Source of the DNA: Lentisphaeria bacterium
GTDB lineage: Bacteria > Verrucomicrobiota > Lentisphaeria > Oligosphaerales > Oligosphaeraceae
DNA: 64,000 nucleotides
Reading direction: 5' to 3'
NCBI GenBank assembly: GCA_016288215.1
Contig: JAEEYQ010000017.1
Location: 40,216-104,215 of the forward strand
Each line of letters begins with the position of its first letter. The first letter of the stretch is position 1. Below the pieces are notes generated by a model. It saw only the letters and a program-made list of their open reading frames with translations, made no database searches and was not told where the DNA came from. Below are positions 44,427 to 53,569 of the stretch, piece by piece. The position numbers were made by a program, and so were the translations under genes.

Positions 44427-44469
44427 GCGTTCAGCCGCGTTCCACGGCTAAACGCGGGTTTGTTTTTTC
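44427..44469 (+). terminator. Rho-independent terminator after mnmE
   Basis: GCGTTCAGCCG (44427-44437), loop of seven, CGGCTAAACGC (44445-44455), then GGGTTTGTTTTTT. One mismatch in an 11-bp stem. It lies 38 bases after the mnmE stop codon, inside palindromic element C. Confidence 0.8.
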
Positions 44470-44487
44470 AAATGACATAAAAGAACC

Positions 44488-44517
44488 GCGAACTGACGCT
44501 CTTGAGCGGCAGTTCGC
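44488..44517. terminator. Strong hairpin inside palindromic element C
   Basis: GCGAACTG, A, CGCTC, loop TT, GAGCG, G, CAGTTCGC: a 13-bp stem with one internal mismatch. On the minus strand it is followed by GGTTCTTTTATG, so it may serve as a second terminator for gap. Confidence 0.5.
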
Positions 44518-44565
44518 ATCTGTTTATTCTGTGGATAAAAAGCTGTTCTTTGTGGAACGAGAGCT

Positions 44566-44599
44566 AAAAAGGCCGTTGGAACGATTGCTCCATCGGCCT
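44566..44599 (-). terminator. Rho-independent terminator after gap
   Basis: On the minus strand AGGCCGATGGA (44589-44599), loop GCAATCGT, TCCAACGGCCT then TTTTT. One mismatch in an 11-bp stem. It lies about 30 bases downstream of the gap stop codon. Confidence 0.8.
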
Positions 44600-44630
44600 C
44601 ATGCTGTTTAGAAACGACTATGGCTGTCGC

Positions 44631-45738
<1,108 letters not shown>

Positions 45739-45791
45739 GATGCCACGTCGTTTATTTGACAATTTCTGACAACTTCTCACGTGGTCTTCAT

Positions 45792-45819
45792 TTGCATTTT
45801 TGAAAAGGCGAAGTATTTT
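45792..45819 (+). promoter_or_regulatory. Possible promoter of the tRNA-Asn genes
   Basis: TTGCAT (45792-45797), 16 bases, TATTTT (45814-45819), about 18 bases before the first tRNA. Both boxes match four or five of six. Confidence 0.35.
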
Positions 45820-45836
45820 AATGTTCTGTATTCAGC

Positions 45837-45911
45837 GCCAGCATAGCTCAGCGGTAGAGTAGGTGGCTGTTAACCACCCTGTCGCAGGTTCGATCCCTGC
45901 TGCTGGCGCCA
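45837..45911 (+). tRNA. tRNA-Asn (anticodon GTT), first copy
   Basis: Acceptor stem GCCAGCA pairs with TGCTGGC. D-arm GCTC-AGCGGTA-GAGT has one G-U pair. The anticodon stem GGTGG/CCACC holds the loop CTGTTAA with anticodon GTT. The T-arm is GCAGG-TTCGATC-CCTGC, the discriminator is G, and CCA is encoded. Confidence 0.97.
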
Positions 45912-45931
45912 TGGAACAATCATATTGTTGC

Positions 45932-46006
45932 GCCAGCATAGCTCAGCGGTAGAGTAGGTGGCTGTTAACCACCCTGTCGCAGGTTCGATCCCTGCTGCTG
46001 GCGCCA
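45932..46006 (+). tRNA. tRNA-Asn (anticodon GTT), second copy
   Basis: Identical over all 75 bases to the first copy, 20 bases downstream, and also with encoded CCA. The two are probably one transcript that ends at the hairpin at 46016. Confidence 0.97.
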
Positions 46007-46015
46007 TTTTTTCGA

Positions 46016-46048
46016 AACTCTTCGCTTTTTGCGGAGAGTTTTTTGTTT
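46016..46048 (+). terminator. Rho-independent terminator after the tRNA-Asn pair
   Basis: AACTCTTCGC (46016-46025), loop TTTTT, GCGGAGAGTT (46031-46040), then TTTTGTTTT. One G-U pair in a 10-bp stem. Confidence 0.85.
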
Positions 46049-46091
46049 TAGGACACCTCGACGGAATAGCTACATTCTGTATAGCTACTTC

Positions 46092-47144
46092 CTAATACCC
46101 AATGACTTCCTTCAGCGCCTGCACGGCCTCTTCCGGCTGGATTTGGGTCAGGCAAGGATGTCCTTCGATGGGACAGACCGTGGCTTGGCAGCCTTCGCAG
46201 GCGGGATGGCGAGTCAGAATCCGATGGCCGATGCCATAGGGTTCCCAAAGGCCGGGAAGTCCTCTGGCGGAGAAAATGGCAACGCAGGGTACGCCACAGG
46301 CGGCCGCCAAATGCATTAGTCCCGTGTCATTGCCAAGATAGGCACGGCAGTTTCGCAGCACCTCGGCCACCAACGGCAGCGGGCGGCCGGTCAGAATCGA
46401 GCCGGGGACCTGGGCGGCCAGATCATGGATGTCCTGCGCTTCGGCGGCGGAGCCGACGTAAACCGGATGAAGTTGCGGCAATGCCTCCAACGTGCGGCGA
46501 TAATTGGCGACGGGCCATCGTTTGGACGGCATGTTGCTTCCGATGGCCACCGCCACGGGAAGGCGGCCGGTTGGAAAGCCTTTGCAGATTTCTGCCGCCT
46601 GCCGCCGCCAACGGTCATCTGAATGAGGGGGAAGGGAGCCGTCGCCGCCGTCGGGTTTAGGAGGCTCCAGGCCCAGAGGCTTCAGCAGTGACAACAATGT
46701 GTCCGCCGCCTTGGGCAGAGGCGCCAGTTGACCGTCTTCTTTTCGCACAGATTCTATAAGATCTTCTGGTGCAATGACTTGTGAACATCCCATCTGAAGG
46801 AGCCAATGGTGGAGCTTCGCCAAAAACGCGGGCTCCAGCGGCGCCGCCGGAGGCATGAGAAGGATGCCATAGTCTGCATGCCGCCGCCTCAGTCGCCGAA
46901 AAAGCCGCCAACGGCCCACTAGTCGGGCAAGGGGATTGCCGCCGAGAGGAAAGGCGTGGAAGGCGTCCACAAGTCCCCTGCCTTCAAGAACCTCCTTCGC
47001 GCCAATGGCGGTTGGCTCCTGCTGGCTGACGCATTCCACGACGCTTTTGGGAAACCGACGCTTCAGTGCATGGAGCGCAGGAAGCATGACCACGCTGTCT
47101 CCAAGCCGACAGAAGGATAGGATGAAAATGCGGGTGGCGGTCAT
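46092..47144 (-). CDS. Glycosyltransferase family 9 (heptosyltransferase-like)
   Basis: GT9 enzymes add ADP-heptose to the lipopolysaccharide core. The 350-residue protein has the N-terminal ILSFCRLGDSVVMLPALHAL (family motif xxGDxxxxxPxxxxL) and the C-terminal acceptor/donor site GNDTGLMHLAAACGVPCVAI, followed by GLPGLWEPYG and a cysteine-rich CEGCQATVC, which is also seen in this family. Its ATG overlaps the stop codon of the lipoprotein gene (ATGA), so it is the last gene of the rseP operon. Confidence 0.9.
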   Translation of the reverse strand: MTATRIFILSFCRLGDSVVMLPALHALKRRFPKSVVECVSQQEPTAIGAKEVLEGRGLVDAFHAFPLGGNPLARLVGRWRLFRRLRRRHADYGILLMPPAAPLEPAFLAKLHHWLLQMGCSQVIAPEDLIESVRKEDGQLAPLPKAADTLLSLLKPLGLEPPKPDGGDGSLPPHSDDRWRRQAAEICKGFPTGRLPVAVAIGSNMPSKRWPVANYRRTLEALPQLHPVYVGSAAEAQDIHDLAAQVPGSILTGRPLPLVAEVLRNCRAYLGNDTGLMHLAAACGVPCVAIFSARGLPGLWEPYGIGHRILTRHPACEGCQATVCPIEGHPCLTQIQPEEAVQALKEVIGY

Positions 47145-47554
47145 GGCATGTCGCGGGTGATGCGGAGATCCCGCATGAGTCCGTCGTCGTCGAAGAAGAC
47201 TTCCAATGTGGTGACCACGGTCATGGTGTAGCTATAGCCATGGACATCTGGATCCAACGTCAGCCGACTGCTGTTGGTTGCGGAACGGCGCACCTGACTG
47301 CGTTCCTGCCAGCGGCAGGCGAAGCCGCCATCCTTCAGCTGGACACGGTCCATGGGCTTTCCGAAGCGCTCCACCACGTCCTCATAGGCGGTGACTCCCG
47401 CCTTCATGGATTCATAAGCCGCTTGATACGTGGAACTTGTCTCATCATATGTGGCGGATTTCAGCGTTTTGCATCCATTCATCATCGCCATGGCGAGGAC
47501 GGCGGCGAGAAGGACAAACGGCAACGGACGGAGGCTGCGGATGGATTTCAGCAT
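47141..47554 (-). CDS. Putative small lipoprotein
   Basis: The 137-residue protein has a lipoprotein signal (PFVLLAAVLAMAMMNGC, with Cys28 as the lipid site). The mature part contains AYEDVVERFGKPMDRVQLKD and FACRWQ, and a beta-rich C-terminus ending in LEVFFDDDGLMRDLRITRD, a pattern like the SmpA/OmlA (BamE) fold in which a glycine-proline motif starts a short domain. I call it only a possible BamE-like protein. It lies ten bases after nadC and overlaps the GT9 start by four bases. Confidence 0.65.
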   Translation of the reverse strand: MLKSIRSLRPLPFVLLAAVLAMAMMNGCKTLKSATYDETSSTYQAAYESMKAGVTAYEDVVERFGKPMDRVQLKDGGFACRWQERSQVRRSATNSSRLTLDPDVHGYSYTMTVVTTLEVFFDDDGLMRDLRITRDMP

Positions 47555-47564
47555 GGTCGTCTCC

Positions 47565-48416
47565 TCAGTTCAAAATGTCCAGTCCGATGTCCACGGCGGG
47601 GGCGCTGTGGGTCAGGGCGCCGCAGCTGATGAAATCCAGCCCCATGCCCCGAAGGCGAGGCAGCCGCTCCAGCGTGATGTTGCCGCTGGCCTCCGTGCGG
47701 GCGCGGCCATTGACGATGCGGATGGCTTCCCGCATCTCATCGTCGCTCATGTTATCCAGCAGAATATATTCCACGTTGGCGGCGGCGGCGGCGGCCACAT
47801 CCTCCAGCGTGTCCGCCTCCACTTCGATTTCCAGCCGCGGATAGGCTTGACGGCAGGCGCGGACGGCCCTTGCGATGGAGTCCGGGCCGGCGAATTTGGC
47901 CATTTCGCGGTGGTTGTCCTTGATCATGATGCGGTCATAGAGTCCGATGCGGTGGTTTTGACCACCGCCCATGGTGACGGCGTATTTCTCCAGCAAGCGC
48001 AGGCCTGGAATGGTCTTCCGTGTGTCCAACAGCTTGGTATGAGGATCGTTAAGGGCCTCCACATAGCGGTGGGTCAGGGTGGCGATCCCGCTGACGTGCT
48101 GGAGGAAATTCAGGGCAGTGCGTTCGCCGGTCAGAATGGAGCGGGCCTTTCCCGCCACGGTGGCCATGCAGGTGCCTTTGGGGCAGAAGTCACCATCCTT
48201 CACATATTCCGTCAGGACCAGATCGTTGTCCAACTCCTGAAACAGACAGCGGACCACGGGCAGGCCGGCGCAGACGCAGTCCTGCCGCGCAACGAAATTC
48301 GCCTCCGTCTCCAGGTTTTCCGGCACGACGGCGAGTGTGGTGGCGTCGCCGCTGCCCACATCCTCTGCCAGGGCCATGCGGCAAAGATTTCGTAAATAGC
48401 TTTCATTGAGCGGCAT
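47565..48416 (-). CDS. nadC: Nicotinate-nucleotide pyrophosphorylase (carboxylating) NadC
   Basis: NadC turns quinolinate and PRPP into nicotinate mononucleotide, the last committed step of de novo NAD synthesis. The 283-residue protein has EDVGSGDATTLAVVP, GERTALNFLQHVSGIATLT, LDTRKTIPGLRLLEKYAVTM-type quinolinate-binding sequence with GGGQNHRIGLYD, and EVEADTLEDV. Length is normal. Its ATG lies inside the 3' end of the WecA-like gene (14-base overlap). nadA and nadB are not in the window. Confidence 0.95.
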   Translation of the reverse strand: MPLNESYLRNLCRMALAEDVGSGDATTLAVVPENLETEANFVARQDCVCAGLPVVRCLFQELDNDLVLTEYVKDGDFCPKGTCMATVAGKARSILTGERTALNFLQHVSGIATLTHRYVEALNDPHTKLLDTRKTIPGLRLLEKYAVTMGGGQNHRIGLYDRIMIKDNHREMAKFAGPDSIARAVRACRQAYPRLEIEVEADTLEDVAAAAAANVEYILLDNMSDDEMREAIRIVNGRARTEASGNITLERLPRLRGMGLDFISCGALTHSAPAVDIGLDILN

Positions 48417-49533
48417 TGGAGTTTCCTTTTGGGGTTTGGGCGGGGGGCGTCGTTCGATTCGGCGCCTTGAATTGGATGATGGAGATGATGGCCAGAGCCG
48501 CCGCCAGCTGCGCGAAAACCAGCCCTGCGCCGACAGGCGGCAGCCACAGCAGCAGCACGGCGGCTCCGCCGCAGATGAAGCAGAGCAGGCAGACCAACAG
48601 GACGGCGTAGGGGCGGCTCAGGCCGATTTGGGTGAAGCGGTGGGAGATGTGGCGGTTGTCCCCCACGTAGAAGGGTTTGCCTTCCCGCAGGCGCAGAATG
48701 ACGACGGTGACCGCGTCGAAAAGTGGCACGAGCAGGATGAGGAAGGGGATGAGGACGGGGGTGGGGGTGGGGGCCTCAGAAGGCACGTAAAATGTTGTCA
48801 ATACGCAAGTTACAGAAATAACATAGCCCAGGAAGTGGCTCCCGCCGTCTCCCATGAAGATTTTGGCGGGGGGAACATTGTGCCACAGGAAGCCGCAGGC
48901 GGCGCCGCAGGTGACGGCGGAGAGCATGGAGACGAAGTACTGTCCACGGCAGAGGGCGATGACCAGCAGGAAGAAGGCGGCGATGGCGGCGGTGCCGCCG
49001 GCCAGTCCGTCCATGTTGTCGAAGAAGTTGAGGGCGTTGATGACGGTCATGATCCAGAGGGTGGTCACAAGCCAGTTCATGCCAGGGACGGCCCAGAAGC
49101 AACTGGTCCGCATGCCCAGCCAGGCGGTGACGGCGGCGACGACGAACTGGCCGCCGAATTTGGGCAGGGCGTGCATGGCCTTTCGGTCGTCCCACATTCC
49201 CCATGCGGTAAGGGCAACGGCTCCCGCGATGACGGTGAGCAGTTGCCGCAGGACCGTGGAGATGCCGGGGATGTATTCGCTGATGCGGGCTGTCAGCAGC
49301 GGATGGTTGAGTCGCGAGGCGAAGAGGCCCGCGCCGATGACGCCCAACCAGGCCGTCAGCATGCCCAATCCCCCCATGACCGGCGTGCGCCGCGCGTGGT
49401 TTTTGTGGGCCTCGTGTTTTGGTTCATCCACAAATCCCCATCGCAGAGCAAGATAGCGACATGCCCACGTGCAGAGAGCGGCAAGCAGGAAGGTGGCCAG
49501 CCAGGCCAGCAAGCAAAGGGTGGTCCAATTCAT
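48403..49533 (-). CDS. WecA/TagO-like undecaprenyl-phosphate sugar-phosphate transferase
   Basis: This 376-residue membrane enzyme of the MraY/WecA family moves a sugar-phosphate from a UDP-sugar to undecaprenyl phosphate, starting a polysaccharide or O-antigen unit. It has about ten membrane segments, the GMWDDRKAM aspartate pair, NFFDNMDGLAGG, KIFMGDGGSHFLGY and DNRHISHRFTQIGL, all typical of WecA rather than MraY. The ATG at 49533 overlaps the thioesterase stop (ATGA) and is better spaced to GGAGG than the one two codons earlier. Confidence 0.9.
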   Translation of the reverse strand: MNWTTLCLLAWLATFLLAALCTWACRYLALRWGFVDEPKHEAHKNHARRTPVMGGLGMLTAWLGVIGAGLFASRLNHPLLTARISEYIPGISTVLRQLLTVIAGAVALTAWGMWDDRKAMHALPKFGGQFVVAAVTAWLGMRTSCFWAVPGMNWLVTTLWIMTVINALNFFDNMDGLAGGTAAIAAFFLLVIALCRGQYFVSMLSAVTCGAACGFLWHNVPPAKIFMGDGGSHFLGYVISVTCVLTTFYVPSEAPTPTPVLIPFLILLVPLFDAVTVVILRLREGKPFYVGDNRHISHRFTQIGLSRPYAVLLVCLLCFICGGAAVLLLWLPPVGAGLVFAQLAAALAIISIIQFKAPNRTTPPAQTPKGNSNAAQ

Positions 49534-49961
49534 GGGCATGCCTCCTCGGCGGTGATTCCGTTGGTGAAGATGGCCGCCAAATCGTCGGGAAGCCGGGTGG
49601 CGTGGTGGGTGGCCATGTTCATGACGGCGTGGATGGTGTAGCCGCTGGCCAGCAGGCGGCCGTCGCAGAGGATTTGGCAGTCCACTTGCATTCGGACGCC
49701 CCGAAGCCAGCCGACGCTTGCCCGCAGCTCCAATTCATCGTCATAGGCCGCCGGCGCCTTGTAGTCCACGTGGGCGGTGATGACGGGCAGCCCGTAGCCG
49801 CGGGCCTCCAGCTCCCGATAGGGGAGGCCCAGACTGCGCATGAGCTCGTTGCGGGCCCGCTCAAAATAGACCAGATAGTTCGCGTAGTACACGAATTTCA
49901 TCTGGTCCGTGTCCGCGTAGGGAACCCGATAGAGGAGACGGCCTTGCACAGGGGACTGCAT
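49530..49961 (-). CDS. YbgC/FadM-like acyl-CoA thioesterase (hotdog fold)
   Basis: The 143-residue protein has the 4HBT motif RVPYADTDQMKFVYYANYLV (D17 is the usual catalytic aspartate) then FERARNELMRSLG and DYKAPAAYDDELELRASV. Family members hydrolyse short-chain or long-chain acyl-CoAs; in Tol-Pal operons they are called YbgC. It starts directly after the cmk stop codon and overlaps the WecA-like gene. Confidence 0.88.
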   Translation of the reverse strand: MQSPVQGRLLYRVPYADTDQMKFVYYANYLVYFERARNELMRSLGLPYRELEARGYGLPVITAHVDYKAPAAYDDELELRASVGWLRGVRMQVDCQILCDGRLLASGYTIHAVMNMATHHATRLPDDLAAIFTNGITAEEACP

Positions 49962-50639
49962 CTAGTTTGCCTCCTGAATGATGGCCAGCAGGCAGTCCAG
50001 AACCTGCTCCTGATTCATGCCGTCCGTGGAGATGACGCGGGCGTCCGGAGCGGGTTTGAGAGGGGCGACGGCGCGGGAGGAGTCGATGCGGTCCCGCTCC
50101 GCGATTTGGGCGGCCACGGTGGCGAGGTTGGCCTGACTGGGGATTTCCCCCTTCTGGAGGAAGCGACGGCGGGCCCGCTCCTCCGGAGAGGCGGTGAGAA
50201 AGAACTTGAATGTGGCGTCCGGCAGGATGACCGTGCCAATGTCTCGTCCCTCCATCACAATGGTGCCCAAGGACTTGCATTCCCGCTGGCGCTCCAGCAT
50301 CCATTGGCGGACCTCCGGCAGCTTCGCCACATGGCTGACCACGTCGGCCACTTCTGGGGCGCGGATGTCCTCTTGTCGCACGGCTTTGCCGTTGAAGAAC
50401 AGCTGGAGACTGCCGTCGTCCATGCGGCGGTAGCGCAGGTCCCACGTCTCGAGAAGGGGGGCCACCTTCTCCGGCTGAGCCACGGGGTCCACGCCGGCGT
50501 CCAAAATGCCACGGCTCAAGGTCCGATACATGTCCCCTGTGTTCACATAGAGGCCGCCCAGCCGTTGGGCAAGGAGCCTGGCCGCCGTGCTCTTTCCAGA
50601 GGCGGCCGGTCCGTCAATCGCAATCTGAATTCCGTTCAT
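49962..50639 (-). CDS. cmk: Cytidylate kinase
   Basis: Cmk phosphorylates CMP and dCMP. The 225-residue protein has the P-loop DGPAASGKSTAA (from residue 9), NTGDMYRTLS, MEGRDIGTVILPDATFKFFL and the RRFLQKGE lid region, as in bacterial cytidylate kinases. Its start overlaps the rseP stop codon by four bases. Confidence 0.95.
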   Translation of the reverse strand: MNGIQIAIDGPAASGKSTAARLLAQRLGGLYVNTGDMYRTLSRGILDAGVDPVAQPEKVAPLLETWDLRYRRMDDGSLQLFFNGKAVRQEDIRAPEVADVVSHVAKLPEVRQWMLERQRECKSLGTIVMEGRDIGTVILPDATFKFFLTASPEERARRRFLQKGEIPSQANLATVAAQIAERDRIDSSRAVAPLKPAPDARVISTDGMNQEQVLDCLLAIIQEAN

Positions 50640-52555
50640 TTTTCCGTCTCTCCTTCCGCCTCTGCCGCTGGCGGCGCGGTCTCCGAAGCCGTCTTCGGCG
50701 CGGCCACCGCCTCCGTCTGATTTCCATGGCCGAACAACTGCCGCAGGTGCCGATAGAGGCGGCTTCCATCAAAGAATGTAATGTATAGCATCAAGGTGAT
50801 CAGCAGCGCCGCGAAGATGTATTGAATGGTGCCGATGAGCTTGACGGGCAGCCGCCGGCGGATGATGACCTCGATGGCGGCGAAGAGGATATGGCCGCCG
50901 TCAAGGACAGGGAACGGCAGCAGGTTGAAGAGGGCCAGGCTGAAGCTGATGAGAATGATGAAGGACAGGCCGCCCCGAAGTCCCTCCAGCTTCAGCTTGT
51001 ACCACAGCATGGTGAGGATGCCCAGCGGCCCGCTCATGTGCTCCACGCCGATGTTCGCGCGGCCAGAGGGCATCTTCTTGCCGGAGATGCGGGCCCGCAG
51101 GGGCATGAACAGCAGCCCCAATGTCCGTCCCGTGGTCTTCACCACATCTGTGAATTGGGCCCAGGGGGAGGGGTGGCCGATGATCTTCGGCACGCTGTCC
51201 GCCAGATAGAGACCCACCTGATACAGCGTCTGGCCGCCCACCGTGTTAGCCACGGCGCGGACTCCTTCCAGAGCCCGTTCCCGTCCGTCTCGTTCGATGA
51301 CAATGGTCATGGGGCGTCCGTCGGACTGGCGGATGTGGGTGGTGAACATGACGGCGTCCGTGATGTCCATGCCATCTACTTTCTTGATCAAGTCCCCCTG
51401 TCGGATTCCGGCCTTCCAGGCGGGGGAGTCCTTCAGAACCCCTTCCACCAGCACGGTGAAGACCATGCCAATGTCCTGCATGCTTATATCTCCTTGAGTA
51501 TCAGGAACTTGCATGTCATTGACGGTGACCTCCTGTCCCATGCGGCTCACCAGAACGCGGACCGTTCCCCCCGCATGGCTCCGCAGGGCCGTCAGAAACT
51601 CCCGCGCTCCGACGACGCTCTCCCCCTCCAGCTGCAGCAGCTGGTCGTCCTGCTTCAGGCCGGCCCGTTCGGCGGGGGAGTCGGGCAGCACCTTGCCGAT
51701 CCGCACGGGGTTGCGGACCTCAAAGAAAGGCATGCCCAGGTTCTCCATTCGGCCGTTCTTCGCGGGAATGTAGTGGAGGGACAATGTCTCCTCCCCACGG
51801 CGCACATCCACCGCAATCTCCGGCTGCTCATTGTAGACATATTCCTTCGACATCTCGTCCATGCCCCGGGTGAAGCGCTTCCCGTTGATGGCCACAATGC
51901 GGTCGCCGGGCCGCAGCCCCGCCTCCCACTCCGGATTTGGCTGCGGTGTGATGCGGACGTCCTTTCGCTCCTCTCCGCGAAGCACGGTCACCACCTGCTC
52001 CGGCCCGTTCGCCGGAATCTGTCCGCAGATGTCCTCCCAACTTCCGGAGACAGATTCTCCATTGAGGGCCACGATGGTGTCCTCCAGCCGGATGCCGTCT
52101 CGGCTGTAGACGGGAAGGGACTGGGGCACGCTCAGCACGATGCAGGAGTCCGACGGCGCGGGCTCCCAGACGCCCACGGCCCACATGACCGTCGCCAGCG
52201 CAAAGCCGAACAGCACGTTGAAGAAGGGGCCGGCAAAGGCGGTGATGGCCCTCGGACCCGGCTTGCCAGGGGGCAGCTTCTTCTTGTCCAACGTCTCGGG
52301 TGCGTCCGTCGGATCCAATTGGGGGATCATCACATAGCCGCCGAAGGGCAGCAGACTGACCACGAATTCCACGCCATGCCGCGTGAAGCCCCAAATCCGC
52401 TTGCCGAAACCGATGGAGAATTTATGGACGTACAGCCCCTGCCACAGTGCCGCCAGCATGTGGCCAAACTCGTGGATAAACACGCAAAAGCCAAAAAAGA
52501 AGGCAATGAACACGATTTTCCACAACATATTCAAAAAAAACAGTATATTATCCAT
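50636..52555 (-). CDS. rseP: Site-2 intramembrane metalloprotease RseP
   Basis: RseP cuts membrane-embedded anti-sigma factors and clears signal-peptide remnants. The 639-residue protein has the zinc motif HEFGH (28-32) in the first membrane segment, three PDZ-like regions (about residues 125-390), and the C-terminal LLPFPVLDGGHILFAAIEVI motif with the third zinc ligand. It is longer than the usual 450 residues because of an extra PDZ repeat. The C-terminus is a glutamate- and alanine-rich tail. It is the first gene of the seven-gene operon. Confidence 0.92.
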   Translation of the reverse strand: MDNILFFLNMLWKIVFIAFFFGFCVFIHEFGHMLAALWQGLYVHKFSIGFGKRIWGFTRHGVEFVVSLLPFGGYVMIPQLDPTDAPETLDKKKLPPGKPGPRAITAFAGPFFNVLFGFALATVMWAVGVWEPAPSDSCIVLSVPQSLPVYSRDGIRLEDTIVALNGESVSGSWEDICGQIPANGPEQVVTVLRGEERKDVRITPQPNPEWEAGLRPGDRIVAINGKRFTRGMDEMSKEYVYNEQPEIAVDVRRGEETLSLHYIPAKNGRMENLGMPFFEVRNPVRIGKVLPDSPAERAGLKQDDQLLQLEGESVVGAREFLTALRSHAGGTVRVLVSRMGQEVTVNDMQVPDTQGDISMQDIGMVFTVLVEGVLKDSPAWKAGIRQGDLIKKVDGMDITDAVMFTTHIRQSDGRPMTIVIERDGRERALEGVRAVANTVGGQTLYQVGLYLADSVPKIIGHPSPWAQFTDVVKTTGRTLGLLFMPLRARISGKKMPSGRANIGVEHMSGPLGILTMLWYKLKLEGLRGGLSFIILISFSLALFNLLPFPVLDGGHILFAAIEVIIRRRLPVKLIGTIQYIFAALLITLMLYITFFDGSRLYRHLRQLFGHGNQTEAVAAPKTASETAPPAAEAEGETEK

Positions 52556-52724
52556 AGTGCAACTTTCCGTTTTTTGACGCCCGGCTCCGATTCCCTTTCC
52601 TATGACCCCTCATTAGCGAGGGGGTTCCCGCCGAAGCGCCTTTGAAGCAAAGACAGTTAATATATCTGCATAATGTAAAATGGAAAACCCCGCGCCGCCG
52701 ACAGCGGCTCAAATTGAGAGTCCT

Positions 52725-53411
52725 ATGAAACTTAGCGTCATCATTCCCGTGTACAATGAAGCGTCCACGATAGTCCAAGTCATTGATGCCGTTCGCCACT
52801 GCGGCGTCCCTGACCTGGAGATCATCGTGGTGAACGACCATTCCACCGACGGAACTGGAGAGGTGCTGGACCGCCTGCCCCCCTCCGCCGACTTGAAAAT
52901 CTTCCATCATCCCGTCAACAAGGGCAAGGGAGCCGGCATCCGCACCGCCCAGTCCCATGTGACAGGCGATGTGGTCATCATCCAAGACGCAGACTTGGAG
53001 TACTCTCCGCGGGAATTTGTCGCCATGCTCCGCCCCATCGAAGAGAATCTGGCCGACGCCGTCTTCGGCAGCCGCTACTCCGGCCGCGAGATTCTCGTGG
53101 ACTCCTTTTGGCACTACATGGGAAACAAAATGCTCACCACCTTCTCCAACATCTGCTCCAATCTCCATCTGACCGACATGGAAACCTGCTATAAGATGAT
53201 TCGGGCGGACATCTTCAAGGACATGACGCTGGAATGCAACCGCTTCGGCTTCGAGCCGGAGATCACCGCCAAACTGGCCAAGGGGAAGGTCCGCATCTAT
53301 GAGGTCCCCATTGCCTATTCCGCAAGGGCCTTCGACGAAGGCAAGAAAATCGGCTGGAAGGACGGCCTGGCCGCCCTTTGGTTCATCTTCAAATACAATT
53401 TTCTGGAGTGA
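52725..53411 (+). CDS. Glycosyltransferase family 2 (dolichol-phosphate-mannose-synthase-like)
   Basis: The 228-residue protein has the GT-A pattern LSVIIPVYNEASTIVQVIDA, NDHSTDGTG, the DxD-like QDADLEYSP and a FGSRYSGRE segment, as in cytoplasmic DPM-like enzymes that load a polyprenyl phosphate. It has no C-terminal membrane helices. The ATG at 52725 follows GAGAG; the frame could begin at 52680 but without a ribosome binding site. Divergent from rseP. Confidence 0.9.
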   Translation: MKLSVIIPVYNEASTIVQVIDAVRHCGVPDLEIIVVNDHSTDGTGEVLDRLPPSADLKIFHHPVNKGKGAGIRTAQSHVTGDVVIIQDADLEYSPREFVAMLRPIEENLADAVFGSRYSGREILVDSFWHYMGNKMLTTFSNICSNLHLTDMETCYKMIRADIFKDMTLECNRFGFEPEITAKLAKGKVRIYEVPIAYSARAFDEGKKIGWKDGLAALWFIFKYNFLE

Positions 53412-53569
53412 TTCAACAAAATCCGTCTGCCCATGGGACGCAGACAGGCGCATAAGAGGGTGCGGCGACGGTCTTGGTTCAATGCGCTTCCAATGGAGCT
53501 GAATGACCACCATGTTCAACTGCTGATTTTAGGTTAATCACTAATTCCCAATTATTTATTGGAGTTCTC

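Larger units (their letters stand above)
44393..44545. repeat. Dispersed palindromic element, copy C
   Basis: The left end TATTATCCACAGAATACACG then GAATAAACAGAAG (about 44395-44427) is matched inversely by TCTGTTTATTCTGTGGATAA at about 44519-44538. The core GAATAAACAGAA is shared with copies A and B. Two hairpins sit inside. It lies between mnmE and gap. Confidence 0.6.

Noticed and set aside
50822..52645. 607-codon open frame on the plus strand, opposite rseP
   Set aside because: Antisense shadow of a clearly real gene; no recognisable domains.
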